Assembly: GCA_036310525.1 (NCBI GenBank)
Contig: JAXJRQ010000134.1
Location: forward strand, 1-8,442
Direction of reading: 5' to 3'
Length of the DNA: 8,442 nucleotides
Source: UBA4716 sp036310525
GTDB lineage: Bacteria > Bacillota > Clostridia > UBA1381
The translations under genes were made by a program, and so were the position numbers. Position 1 is the stretch's first letter. Every line of letters starts with the position of its first letter. The notes beneath the pieces are model-generated. The model had not been told where the DNA came from, ran no database searches, and was given only the letters and a program-made list of their open reading frames with translations. This document shows, piece by piece, positions 1 through 6,593 of the stretch.

Positions 1-1436
1 AGTAGTGATGGGTTTATTTCGCTGATTTTTGTTTCGAGGATGTTTCTTGCATCCACATATCCTTTAAGGGTGTGTTTTAATTGAGCGAGATAGGCTTTGT
101 AAAAATCGTCAAAGGTTGTGAAAGTTTCAATTTCACCCGTTTTTATACTTACCTGTTTTTGAGTGATGGTGTCAAAACCGTTGTCAAACACAAGTGAAAC
201 AGGCTTTAAAAGACTAAAATATGTCGATGAAATTCCTATTCCTTTACCCTTGACTTTGTATTCGTAACAGCCTGAAACAACCGAATCTACAGCCTCCTCA
301 TACGTAGCACCTCTTGCCATAAGACATTTTGTGATAACGTCGTTGTTGCAGAAAACAATGCTTGTTGTACCATGTCTTATCATTTCGAGTGCCTTATCCG
401 TAAAATCATGCGGAGTAGAACCGTTTACCTTAATCTGAATTTTAGGGTTATAAAGTCCGAGCTTATCATAAACATCAAGTATCATATACGAAAGCTCATT
501 TACCTTTGTTGTACCATCGGCGTTCATTCCGCCAAGGTAAAACGGTTGTCCCCAGTAGTTGCCTATTGCTGACCACTGCATAAGGAAATAACCTATCAGC
601 TCTGCAATTTCGTCCTTTGTGTATTTATTTTCCTTTATGTCCTTTTCAAAAAACGGATAAAGCTGTGCATCAAGACCGTGACCGAGTGAACGTACCTGAT
701 AATGCTCAATGCTTTCGCTTATCATAAAGTAAAGATATATGAGCATAAGTGCTTCATATGTGTCAGTGGGGGCACCGTCACGAAGGTGAAGAAGACACTG
801 TGCAATCTTTGGTGCTTTATCAAAGTGTTTCGTAAGTGCATAATTATAAAGTCTGTCGATAAATCTTATAACTGCATTATATTCAATCTGCACACCTTTA
901 AAAAATTCTTCCTGCTTTTTGGTGATTTGCCCTGCCTGTTTAAGAAACTCGTATTGCTTTGATATACGCTCTGAAATTCCTTTAAACCCAACCTCCATTA
1001 GTATATCCCAGTCGGGTATTGTGTGGTCAAAATCAAGAAAACCGTAGGATATGCCGGCTTTTTCGTAATCTGAAAGAAGTTTAGCTTCTTCGGGAAATAA
1101 AGCATGTACTTCATTGCTCCATTTATTAACAGTGTATTTTGAAAGCGGTCTTGCCCATGTGTACATGCCTGTAAAATAGTCGTGCTCATTAACGTCAATG
1201 CGTGTATTATCAAGGACGTATTCAAATAATCTTGCCTTGCATACGGGATGACTTTCGCTTTGAAGTTCATCAGAAAGTGCGGCGAGCCCCTTGTCTATTT
1301 CTGCATCATTAAGTCCTGTTGATTCATCGTAATCATAGCCATGGTATCCCATGCGGTTAAATGAATTAAATTCAGCATCGGGATTATGGTATTTTCTTTC
1401 GATTGTATCTCTGTCCTGTAAAAGTGTTTTAAACAT
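1..1436 (-). CDS. Glycyl radical enzyme (pyruvate formate-lyase family), C-terminus beyond left edge
   Basis: Reading the minus strand from ATG at 1436-1434 gives 478 uninterrupted codons to the window edge. Family features seen: HTIPDWDILMEVGFKGI (138-154), matching the family's H-x-x-PDY-x-x-x-L-x-x-GxxGI stretch; GHGLDAQLYPFFEKDI (252-267), matching G-x-xDQ-x-LYPyyxkDI; GGMNADG (302-308); FCNNDVI (362-368); and SGCYE (388-392), the thiyl-radical Cys390 followed by Glu392. True pyruvate formate-lyases have adjacent Cys-Cys here; a single Cys with Glu at +2 is the pattern of the dehydratase, decarboxylase and C-N lyase branches. Family members run about 750-850 residues, so the glycyl radical domain (RVxGY) is missing only because the window ends. 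AAAGGA lies 8 nt before the start. The enzyme should be cytoplasmic, oxygen-labile and dependent on a radical-SAM activase not present here. Family is near certain; substrate is unknown. Confidence 0.93.
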   Translation of the reverse strand, partial: MFKTLLQDRDTIERKYHNPDAEFNSFNRMGYHGYDYDESTGLNDAEIDKGLAALSDELQSESHPVCKARLFEYVLDNTRIDVNEHDYFTGMYTWARPLSKYTVNKWSNEVHALFPEEAKLLSDYEKAGISYGFLDFDHTIPDWDILMEVGFKGISERISKQYEFLKQAGQITKKQEEFFKGVQIEYNAVIRFIDRLYNYALTKHFDKAPKIAQCLLHLRDGAPTDTYEALMLIYLYFMISESIEHYQVRSLGHGLDAQLYPFFEKDIKENKYTKDEIAELIGYFLMQWSAIGNYWGQPFYLGGMNADGTTKVNELSYMILDVYDKLGLYNPKIQIKVNGSTPHDFTDKALEMIRHGTTSIVFCNNDVITKCLMARGATYEEAVDSVVSGCYEYKVKGKGIGISSTYFSLLKPVSLVFDNGFDTITQKQVSIKTGEIETFTTFDDFYKAYLAQLKHTLKGYVDARNILETKISEINPSL

Positions 1437-1475
1437 TGAAATCATCCTTTCCAAACATCAGATATGTATATTTTT

Positions 1476-1503
1476 ATTATAAATTTTTGTGTATAAAAGT
1501 CAA
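1476..1503 (-). promoter_or_regulatory. Sigma-A promoter for the glycyl radical enzyme gene
   Basis: On the minus strand, TTGACT (1503-1498) is followed after 16 bp by a perfect TATAAT (1481-1476). Transcription would start near 1470, giving a leader of about 35 nt that contains the ribosome binding site. The tandem TATTTCA-type repeats begin 5 bp upstream of the -35 box, a usual place for an AraC-type activator. Confidence 0.7.
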
Positions 1504-1507
1504 TGAA

Positions 1508-1539
1508 TATTTCAAAACAACTTGACTATTTCACAACAA
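1508..1539. promoter_or_regulatory. Direct repeat, candidate AraC-type operator
   Basis: TATTTCAAAACAA (1508-1520) and TATTTCACAACAA (1527-1539) match at 12 of 13 positions with a 19-bp period, about two helical turns. The first copy lies between the two divergent -35 boxes. The second overlaps the last base of the regulator's -35 box and fills its spacer. AraC proteins carry two helix-turn-helix motifs and typically bind tandem half-sites on one face of DNA. The placement would suit activation of the leftward gene and self-repression of the rightward one. The repeat is seen; the operator role is inferred. Confidence 0.5.
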
Positions 1540-1550
1540 AATATTATACT
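1522..1550 (+). promoter_or_regulatory. Sigma-A promoter for the AraC-type regulator gene
   Basis: TTGACT (1522-1527), 17-bp spacer, TATACT (1545-1550), with a start expected near 1557. The resulting leader is about 70 nt. The spacer coincides with the second copy of the direct repeat, so a bound regulator would block this promoter. Confidence 0.7.
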
Positions 1551-1570
1551 GTAATAAAAAAGCCACTAAC

Positions 1571-1594
1571 GTGACTGTCGTTCAGACAGTACAC
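1571..1594 (+). repeat. Imperfect palindrome in the regulator's leader
   Basis: ACTGTC (1574-1579) and GACAGT (1585-1590) form a 6-bp stem with a GTTCA loop. GTG (1571-1573) and CAC (1592-1594) extend it to 9 bp around one unpaired A at 1591. It lies downstream of the predicted start, so it could be an mRNA hairpin or a second DNA-binding site. No T-run follows, so it is not an intrinsic terminator. Confidence 0.4.
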
Positions 1595-1625
1595 TTACAT
1601 TATAAAGAAAAAAAGGAGAAATAAA

Positions 1626-2393
1626 ATGGATAATTTTCTGAGTGATGAAAACATTATATCAAAAATAGACTTGGTTATTCTTGTGAAATCGGGAACGGGA
1701 AATGCAATCCACTCCAACCGGCAAAATCATGGACTGGCCTTAAATTGTGATGGTTTCAAAGAATATGTTTTCCCTGACAAAAAAATTCATGTCGGGAAGA
1801 ATGAAATAATATATCTTCCGAAACATTCCGACTACAAGGTAACGGCACTTGAAAACGGTGATTGCTATGCAATAAATTTCGATTTTACTGAAGATTTGAT
1901 ATTTGACGAATTCGTATTCAAGCCAAAAAACATACTGAAATTTACCGAGTGCTTTAAAGGCGCCGAACAAAGCTGGAAAATGAAAAAAACGGGTTTTTAT
2001 TCAAAAACCATGTCAGGTTTGTATGAAATCATCAGCATGATACAGCAGGAAAGCAACAAGGAGTATATTTCGGGTGGTAAAAGTGAAATCATAAAGCCTG
2101 CACTGGATTACATACATGCCAATTACACAACCGAACAGATTAACATGCAAGAACTTAGTTCCTTGTGCGGAATAAGCTATGAATATTTCAGGCGCTTGTT
2201 TGAAAATTTTCATGCTACTTCACCTGTGAAGTATGTGAATAATTTAAAAATCACACGTGCAAAGGAACTTATTGAATCGGGGATGTACACGGTTACTGAG
2301 GCGGCGTATGCTTCGGGGTATACAGACATGAGCCACTTTTGCCGTGAGTTTAAAAAGGCAATGGGAGTGCCGCCGTCAAGACATGGGAAATGA
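1626..2393 (+). CDS. AraC-family transcriptional regulator
   Basis: A 255-residue protein of typical AraC-family length. Residues 1-115 look like the small-molecule-sensing cupin-type half (beta-rich, with short glycine turns such as HVGKNEIIYLP at 55-65). Residues 157-255 are the DNA-binding half with two helix-turn-helix motifs: the first at about 174-195 (NMQELSSLCGISYEYFRRLF), the second at about 222-245, ending in the signature GYTDMSHFCREFKKAMGVPP (231-250). AAGGAG (1613-1618) sits 7 nt before the ATG. The gene is transcribed divergently from the glycyl radical enzyme gene across 189 bp, the usual arrangement for a local pathway-specific activator. The inducer is unknown and may be the enzyme's substrate. 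No clear intrinsic terminator follows, so readthrough into murA is possible. Confidence 0.92.
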   Translation: MDNFLSDENIISKIDLVILVKSGTGNAIHSNRQNHGLALNCDGFKEYVFPDKKIHVGKNEIIYLPKHSDYKVTALENGDCYAINFDFTEDLIFDEFVFKPKNILKFTECFKGAEQSWKMKKTGFYSKTMSGLYEIISMIQQESNKEYISGGKSEIIKPALDYIHANYTTEQINMQELSSLCGISYEYFRRLFENFHATSPVKYVNNLKITRAKELIESGMYTVTEAAYASGYTDMSHFCREFKKAMGVPPSRHGK

Positions 2394-2462
2394 TAAGAAA
2401 ATTCGCCAAAATCCGACAATATTACAGCTCTGTTAAAGCAATGTTATTTTTTTGATTAGCTA

Positions 2463-2491
2463 TTTAATTGTAAAAAAGGATATGTTATAAT
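2463..2491 (+). promoter_or_regulatory. Extended -10 promoter for murA-ftsQ
   Basis: TGTTATAAT (2483-2491) is a perfect TGn-extended -10 element. The best -35 at 17-bp spacing is the weak TTTAAT (2463-2468), which an extended -10 can compensate for. The start is expected near 2498, leaving a leader of about 88 nt before the murA ATG. The rest of the 192-bp gap (2394-2585) shows no gene and no convincing terminator. Confidence 0.55.
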
Positions 2492-2538
2492 AAATACGAA
2501 GTCGGCAAAAATACAGCTGTGTAACCAAATTGAAAAAG

Positions 2539-2580
2539 GCACCATATTATATATCACAAGAAATATGTAATGTGAGGTGC
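2539..2580 (+). promoter_or_regulatory. Possible leader hairpin masking the murA ribosome binding site
   Basis: The 3' arm TGTGAGGTGC (2571-2580) contains the ribosome binding site GAGGTG (2574-2579). It can pair with GCACC (2539-2543) and TCACA (2554-2558), a 10-bp stem interrupted by a 10-nt bulge on the 5' side. Pairing would cover the binding site. Seen as base complementarity only; a regulatory role is a guess. Confidence 0.3.
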
Positions 2581-2585
2581 TGGAA

Positions 2586-3839
2586 ATGAGCAGGCTTATA
2601 GTAGAAGGCGGAATTCCTTTAGAAGGCGAGATATGTGTTCAGGGTGCTAAAAATGCAGTTCTTCCGATTCTTGCGGCAACTGTTATGGTAGACGGTGAAT
2701 GCGTAATTAAAAATTGTCCGGGACTTCGTGATGTGGAAAAGACAGACCTTATTCTCGAAGGACTGGGCTGCAGTGTAAAACGTGAGGGAAACACTGTTAT
2801 TGTAAATCCGAACGGTATAAGCTCGTGCTGTATCTGCGAAGAGCTTATGCGTGAAATGCGTTCTTCAATCATTTTTCTGGGTGCAATTCTTACACGATGC
2901 TCACGTGCAACGGTGAGTATGCCGGGTGGTTGTCCGATAGGCTTGCGTCCGATTGATTTGCATCTTAAGGCGTTGCGTGAGCTCGGCGTTGAGATTGAAG
3001 AAAAACACGGATATATCAATTGTATTGCATCTGATATTAAGGGCGCAGATATTCATCTTGATTTTCCGAGTGTTGGCGCAACTGAAAATGTGATGCTGGC
3101 GGCTGTGTGTGCTGATGGCGTGACGGTAATTTCAAATGCGGCAAGAGAACCTGAAATTTGTGATTTGGCAAGATTTCTTAATCAATGCGGAGCCAAAGTT
3201 TCGGGTGCGGGAACAAGCTGTATAAAAATCAGAGGTGTAAAGAAGCTTCACGGCACTGAATATACCATCATGCCTGACAGAATTGTTGCGGCGACGTATC
3301 TTGCGGCAGCTGCGGCAACGAATGGTGAAATATTCTTGACGGATGCGGCGCCCGAGGATATGGGGGCAATGCTTCATGCATTGTCGGAAATGGGTGCAAA
3401 GCTTACTGTCGGAGCAAGAACAGTGCATCTTAAAAATAACAAAAGATTAAAAGCGGTACATACTTTGCGCACTATGCCTTATCCCGGATTTCCTACGGAT
3501 ATACAGTCGCCTTTTATGGCGATGTGTGCGCTTGCATCGGGAACGAGTGTCTTTGTGGAAAATATTTTCGAGAATCGTTTCAGGCATGTGGATGAACTTG
3601 TGCGCATGGGTGCAGACATACGGGTTGAAGGACGAAGTGCCGTTGTAAGAGGCGTGAAAAAGCTTTCGGCGGCAAACGTTGTGGCGCATGAACTCAGGGG
3701 CGGTGCGGCGTTGGTTATTGCGGCACTTGCGGCAGAGGGAACAAGTGAAATCACAGGTGTTGAATATATTGACCGTGGATATGAAAATATAGAAAAATAT
3801 CTTGGAAACTGTAATGCAAAAATTAAAAGGGAACGATAA
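2586..3839 (+). CDS. murA: UDP-N-acetylglucosamine 1-carboxyvinyltransferase (MurA)
   Basis: This cytoplasmic enzyme transfers enolpyruvate from PEP to UDP-GlcNAc, the first committed step of peptidoglycan synthesis. From ATG 2586 the protein has 417 residues, the normal length. Catalytic landmarks fall at nearly the same numbers as in E. coli MurA: K22-N23 in GAKNAVLP, R92, PGGCPIG with Cys116 (E. coli Cys115), R121 in RPIDLH, D305 in FPTDIQSPF, R331, R371 and R397 in DRGYE. The Cys is the residue alkylated by fosfomycin, so the enzyme is expected to be sensitive, unlike Asp variants. I chose ATG 2586 over an in-frame GTG at 2577 because GAGGTG (2574-2579) overlaps the GTG and lies 6 nt before the ATG. 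Only 2 bp separate it from ftsQ. Many Firmicutes have two paralogues (murAA, murAB); which one this is cannot be settled here, though the ftsQ-ftsZ context suggests the main copy. Confidence 0.97.
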   Translation: MSRLIVEGGIPLEGEICVQGAKNAVLPILAATVMVDGECVIKNCPGLRDVEKTDLILEGLGCSVKREGNTVIVNPNGISSCCICEELMREMRSSIIFLGAILTRCSRATVSMPGGCPIGLRPIDLHLKALRELGVEIEEKHGYINCIASDIKGADIHLDFPSVGATENVMLAAVCADGVTVISNAAREPEICDLARFLNQCGAKVSGAGTSCIKIRGVKKLHGTEYTIMPDRIVAATYLAAAAATNGEIFLTDAAPEDMGAMLHALSEMGAKLTVGARTVHLKNNKRLKAVHTLRTMPYPGFPTDIQSPFMAMCALASGTSVFVENIFENRFRHVDELVRMGADIRVEGRSAVVRGVKKLSAANVVAHELRGGAALVIAALAAEGTSEITGVEYIDRGYENIEKYLGNCNAKIKRER

Positions 3840-3841
3840 AC

Positions 3842-4762
3842 ATGGATAAAGACAAAAACAGAATACGTCCCGTAAAAACATCGGGCAGAAAAGTGATTAA
3901 AAATGAATATGATTTCGAGGGTCAAAAGCGTACGGAAAATAAGAAAAAAGCTAAGCCTTCGGCAAAACAAAATCCGATACATCTGCTTTCGGAGGAGGAA
4001 ATAAAAAACAGATACCGCCGCATGCAGAAGGAGAAAGAGCTTAAAGCAAAAAGAATACGTGCTATGCTTATTCTTTTGTGCATTATAATGCTTGTGCTTA
4101 TTCTTGCGTTCATGACTCCCGTATTTAATATACGTACAATTTCAGTTGAAGGCAATGAAATTGTTTCGGTTGAGGAAATAGACTCTCAAATAGGCGATCT
4201 GGTAGGCGAAAACCTGTTCCGTACCGGTGGAAAGATGATTGAAAAGCGCCTTAAAAATATTGCATACGTAGATGAGGTTTCAATTTCAAAGCGTATGTTC
4301 CCGCCATCTGTAAGGGTATCAATAAAGGAATGTAAACCTGCGGGATATGTGGTTGTAAACGGCATAGAGCTTATAATCAATTCCGAACTGAAAATTCTTG
4401 ATGACAGCAATCGTCTGCCTACGGATGATATTCCGGAAATTACAGGAATTTTCCCCTCTGATTACGAGGTAGGTAAGACCTTTGAAAGCGAAGAAATTGA
4501 AAAAAATGAGGTTCTTGCACTGTGTCTGACGCAGATGGAACAGACCGGAATTTTGCAGAGTGTCAATAAAATTGATATTGAAAATATAACCGGTATTGAA
4601 TTTATGTATCAGGACAGAATTAACGTTCTTTGCGGTACACAGCTTGACCTCGGCAGAAAACTGAGTCTGTTCAGAGAAACCATTTTAAGCAACAATATAA
4701 GTGATAAAGCAAAAGGAACTATTGACCTTACCGTTACGGGCAAGGCGGTATATACCCCATAA
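3842..4762 (+). CDS. ftsQ: Cell division protein FtsQ/DivIB
   Basis: A 306-residue bitopic membrane protein of the divisome, which links early and late division proteins through its extracytoplasmic domain. Residues 1-73 are a long, very basic cytoplasmic tail (many K, R, E). A hydrophobic segment at about 74-93 (MLILLCIIMLVLILAF) is the single membrane anchor. Residues 95-163 are a POTRA domain: FNIRTISVEGNEIVSVEEI at 95-113, a GENLF turn at 122-126, then AYVDEVSISKRMFPPSVRVS at 141-160 and the closing IKECKPAGYVV. Residues 165-285 form the FtsQ/DivIB beta domain. The start lies 2 bp after the murA stop, with AAAAGGGAA (3825-3833) inside the end of murA as ribosome binding site, so the two genes are probably co-transcribed and translationally linked. 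Length and layout suit the Gram-positive DivIB type. Confidence 0.92.
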   Translation: MDKDKNRIRPVKTSGRKVIKNEYDFEGQKRTENKKKAKPSAKQNPIHLLSEEEIKNRYRRMQKEKELKAKRIRAMLILLCIIMLVLILAFMTPVFNIRTISVEGNEIVSVEEIDSQIGDLVGENLFRTGGKMIEKRLKNIAYVDEVSISKRMFPPSVRVSIKECKPAGYVVVNGIELIINSELKILDDSNRLPTDDIPEITGIFPSDYEVGKTFESEEIEKNEVLALCLTQMEQTGILQSVNKIDIENITGIEFMYQDRINVLCGTQLDLGRKLSLFRETILSNNISDKAKGTIDLTVTGKAVYTP

Positions 4763-4850
4763 TTCGCTGTTAAATATGTTTTTTTGACAAAAACGTATAA
4801 GAATTTCGTTATTTTATTGAATAAAAAGGCAAAAGTCACAAAAAGTAACA

Positions 4851-4882
4851 AAAAAAAGTTGCAAATTTATGCAACTTTTTTT
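4851..4882. terminator. Intrinsic terminator between ftsQ and ftsZ, usable in both directions
   Basis: AAAAAAAGTTGCA (4851-4863) and TGCAACTTTTTTT (4870-4882) form a perfect 13-bp stem with the loop AATTTA. The A-tract, core, T-tract symmetry allows termination from either strand. The G+C core is small (GTTGCA), so termination may be partial and some murA-ftsQ transcripts could reach ftsZ. Confidence 0.75.
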
Positions 4883-4902
4883 GAATTAGTTAAAAAAAAC
4901 TA

Positions 4903-4931
4903 TTGAATAAGTTGCAAAAACATAGTAAAAT
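4903..4931 (+). promoter_or_regulatory. Sigma-A promoter for ftsZ
   Basis: TTGAAT (4903-4908), 17-bp spacer, TAAAAT (4926-4931), 20 bp after the terminator. The start would be near 4938, giving a leader of about 50 nt. GTTGCAA, the core of the terminator stem, recurs inside the spacer (4911-4917). Confidence 0.6.
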
Positions 4932-4987
4932 AGATATATATATAAATTGGTATATTATCGTTAAAAATACGAAGGAGGATATTTTCG

Positions 4988-6145
4988 ATGAGCGTAATGC
5001 CTATAGATTTGGAAGAGAATAACACAATTGAAGGAGCAAGAATAAAAGTAATCGGTGTTGGCGGCGGCGGTAACAATGCTGTTGACAGAATGATTGAGGC
5101 AGGTGTGACAAAGGCTGACTTTATCTGTGTGAATACAGATGCACAGCAGTTGTCGGCTGTAAAAGCTCCTACAGCTCTGCAGATAGGCGGAAAATTAACA
5201 GGCGGTCTTGGTGCAGGAGCAAAGCCGGAGGTAGGTCGTCAGGCGGCTGAAGAAACAAAAGACGAAATCAAGAATATTGTTAAGGACTCAGAAATGGTAT
5301 TTGTAACTGCCGGTATGGGCGGCGGCACAGGTACAGGTGCGGCTCCGATTATTGCCGAAGCTGCAAAGTCAATGGGTATACTTACTGTTGCTGTTGTAAC
5401 AAAGCCGTTCTTCTTTGAAGGACCGCAGAGAATGCGTAATGCCGAAGAAGGTATCAAGCAGTTGGCTGAAAAGGTTGACGCTATCGTTACAATTCCTAAT
5501 GACCTTCTATTGAAGATTGCTGATAAAAAGGTTACAATCAAGGATTCATTCAAGCTTGCAGACGACGTTCTTCGTCAGGGCGTACAGGGTATAATTGAAG
5601 TAATTACTCAGCAGGGTATCATGAACTGTGACTTTGCTGATGTACGTACAATCATGAAGGACAGCGGTGTTGCTCATATGGGTATCGGTATCGGTAAGGG
5701 CGAAAATGCTGCTCAGGATGCTGTACATGCAGCAATCGAAAGTCCGCTTCTTGAAACAAACATCACCGGCGCAGAAAGCGTATTGCTTAACATCACCGGC
5801 GGAAGCGAATTCTCACTTGTTGATATGGGTGAGGTTTCAGGTATCGTTCGTGATATGGTTTCAGAAGAAGCTAATATTATCGTTGGTACAGCTATGGACG
5901 AAAATCTTAAGGATGAAATTAAGGTTACTCTTATTGCTACAGGTCTTGACGGTGGAAAGAAGGATTCAGATCTTGAGTCATTGAAGAAGATTACTCCGAA
6001 ATTTGCTCAGCAGAACAGAAGAACTGCTCCGTCAAGCTTCACATCATCAGTTTCAGATAGTGATGATGCTGCAATTTTCCAGAGAAGACTTAAGACAAAG
6101 ATGAACGATATAGACGTTCCGAACTTCTTTAAGCCTAATAATTAA
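4988..6145 (+). CDS. ftsZ: Cell division protein FtsZ
   Basis: Bacterial tubulin homologue that polymerises with GTP into the cytokinetic Z ring. The protein has 385 residues, a normal length. Landmarks seen: GVGGGGNNAVDRMI (23-36) at the nucleotide site, VNTDAQ (48-53), the tubulin signature GGGTGTGAAP (111-120), and the T7 synergy loop NCDFADV (213-219) with Asp215 and Asp218 that complete the GTPase site of the next subunit. A linker of about 50 residues leads to the conserved C-terminal peptide DIDVPNFFK (374-382), which docks FtsA, SepF or other tethers. AAGGAGG (4972-4978) lies 9 nt before the ATG. No ftsA is present in the window, as is common in Clostridia, where SepF can be the membrane tether. 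Codon choice is visibly more uniform than in murA and ftsQ, as expected for an abundant protein. Confidence 0.98.
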   Translation: MSVMPIDLEENNTIEGARIKVIGVGGGGNNAVDRMIEAGVTKADFICVNTDAQQLSAVKAPTALQIGGKLTGGLGAGAKPEVGRQAAEETKDEIKNIVKDSEMVFVTAGMGGGTGTGAAPIIAEAAKSMGILTVAVVTKPFFFEGPQRMRNAEEGIKQLAEKVDAIVTIPNDLLLKIADKKVTIKDSFKLADDVLRQGVQGIIEVITQQGIMNCDFADVRTIMKDSGVAHMGIGIGKGENAAQDAVHAAIESPLLETNITGAESVLLNITGGSEFSLVDMGEVSGIVRDMVSEEANIIVGTAMDENLKDEIKVTLIATGLDGGKKDSDLESLKKITPKFAQQNRRTAPSSFTSSVSDSDDAAIFQRRLKTKMNDIDVPNFFKPNN

Positions 6146-6161
6146 TTTGCATAGTTTTCAT

Positions 6162-6193
6162 AAAAAGCCGCTTAACCTTTTAAGCGGCTTTTT
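6162..6193 (+). terminator. Intrinsic terminator of ftsZ
   Basis: AAAAAGCCGCTTAA (6162-6175) and TTAAGCGGCTTTTT (6180-6193) form a perfect 14-bp stem with a CCTT loop, 17 nt after the ftsZ stop codon. The GCCGC core followed by TTTTT makes this a strong terminator. Confidence 0.9.
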
Positions 6194-6255
6194 GTATGTA
6201 ATTTTTAGTGCATTAATCATATTTTATAAAAATTAAATTTTTTTATAAAAAAAGC

Positions 6256-6284
6256 TTGACAATTGAATGTTAATAGTGTATAAT
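6256..6284 (+). promoter_or_regulatory. Consensus sigma-A promoter of tRNA-Asp
   Basis: TTGACA (6256-6261), 17-bp spacer, TATAAT (6279-6284): both hexamers and the spacing are perfect. The start is expected near 6291, about 18 nt upstream of the mature tRNA 5' end. It indicates a single-gene transcription unit independent of ftsZ. Confidence 0.88.
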
Positions 6285-6308
6285 AGCCAAGTAGTCAAAA
6301 TTGAATAT

Positions 6309-6385
6309 GGTCCGGTAGTTCAGTTGGTTAGAACGCCAGCCTGTCACGCTGGAGGTCGTGAGTTCGAGCCTCATCCGGATCGCCA
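6309..6385 (+). tRNA. tRNA-Asp (anticodon GUC)
   Basis: A full cloverleaf of 77 nt is readable. The acceptor stem is GGTCCGG/CCGGATC with one G-U pair, the D arm closes with GTTC/GAAC, and the anticodon stem CCAGC/GCTGG encloses the loop CTGTCAC with GTC at 6343-6345. The T arm is GTGAG/CTCAT with loop TTCGAGC. The discriminator is G and CCA is encoded (6383-6385). GUC decodes the Asp codons GAC and GAU, and a G discriminator is normal for tRNA-Asp. I see no second copy of its 3' end in the window. Confidence 0.97.
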
Positions 6386-6423
6386 AAACAAAAATCCTGT
6401 CGAAAGATAGGATTTTTTGTTTT
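6386..6423 (+). terminator. Intrinsic terminator of tRNA-Asp
   Basis: A long hairpin starts right after the CCA. ATCCTGTC (6394-6401) pairs with GATAGGAT (6406-6413), including one G-U pair, and is capped by a GAAA tetraloop. Flanking A and T tracts extend the stem to about 17 bp with one bulged T (6418). The left arm plus loop (6390-6405) recurs as a perfect inverted copy at 6466-6481. Confidence 0.85.
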
Positions 6424-6562
6424 GTATTATTCATTTTTAATTATTCAATATTCATCATTCATTAATTTCGACAGGATTTTTTAATGAATAATGAATGATG
6501 AAGTCGCTACGCTGATGAACAATTAATAATTATGGTAGTTTTGCTTTCGCAAAACAATTATT
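6390..6562. repeat. Nested inverted-repeat patch, MITE-like or degenerate intergenic repeat
   Basis: This gene-free stretch carries three inverted repeats. First, AAAAATCCTGTCGAAA (6390-6405) with a perfect 16-bp inverted copy at 6466-6481. Second, TTCATCATTCATTA (6451-6464) with TAATGAATGATGAA (6489-6502), a 14-bp stem with a 24-nt loop. Third, AATAATT and GTTTTGC (6525-6531, 6538-6544) with GCAAAAC and AATTATT (6549-6562) around a TTTC loop. Short direct repeats of the ATTCATT/AATGAAT type fill the rest. I see no open reading frame of note. Such compact A+T-rich palindromic patches are typical of non-autonomous intergenic repeats in Clostridia, but no target-site duplication could be defined. 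Confidence 0.5.
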
Positions 6563-6593
6563 ATGTTAAATTTGTTAATTTATAATTGTCATC

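Noticed and set aside
998..1270. 90-residue minus-strand frame in the left part
   Set aside because: It is an out-of-frame shadow of the glycyl radical enzyme, whose frame is continuous and shows family motifs throughout.
2410..2525. Partial direct repeat ACAGCTCTGTTAA / ACAGCTGTGTAA around the murA promoter
   Set aside because: Short and imperfect with no symmetry relative to the promoter elements; chance level in A+T-rich DNA.
2577..2585. In-frame GTG start for murA
   Set aside because: The GTG is part of the ribosome binding site GAGGTG itself; ATG 2586 is 6 nt downstream and gives residue numbering that fits the family.
4784..4815. TTGACA at 4784-4789 as a second ftsZ promoter
   Set aside because: No acceptable -10 box occurs at 16-18 bp; the nearest (TATTTT) is 20 bp away, and the terminator at 4851-4882 would intervene.
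6390..6510. CRISPR-like array suggested by recurring ATTCATT units
   Set aside because: Units are too short and irregular, with no constant spacer length and no cas genes; better explained as palindromic intergenic repeats.
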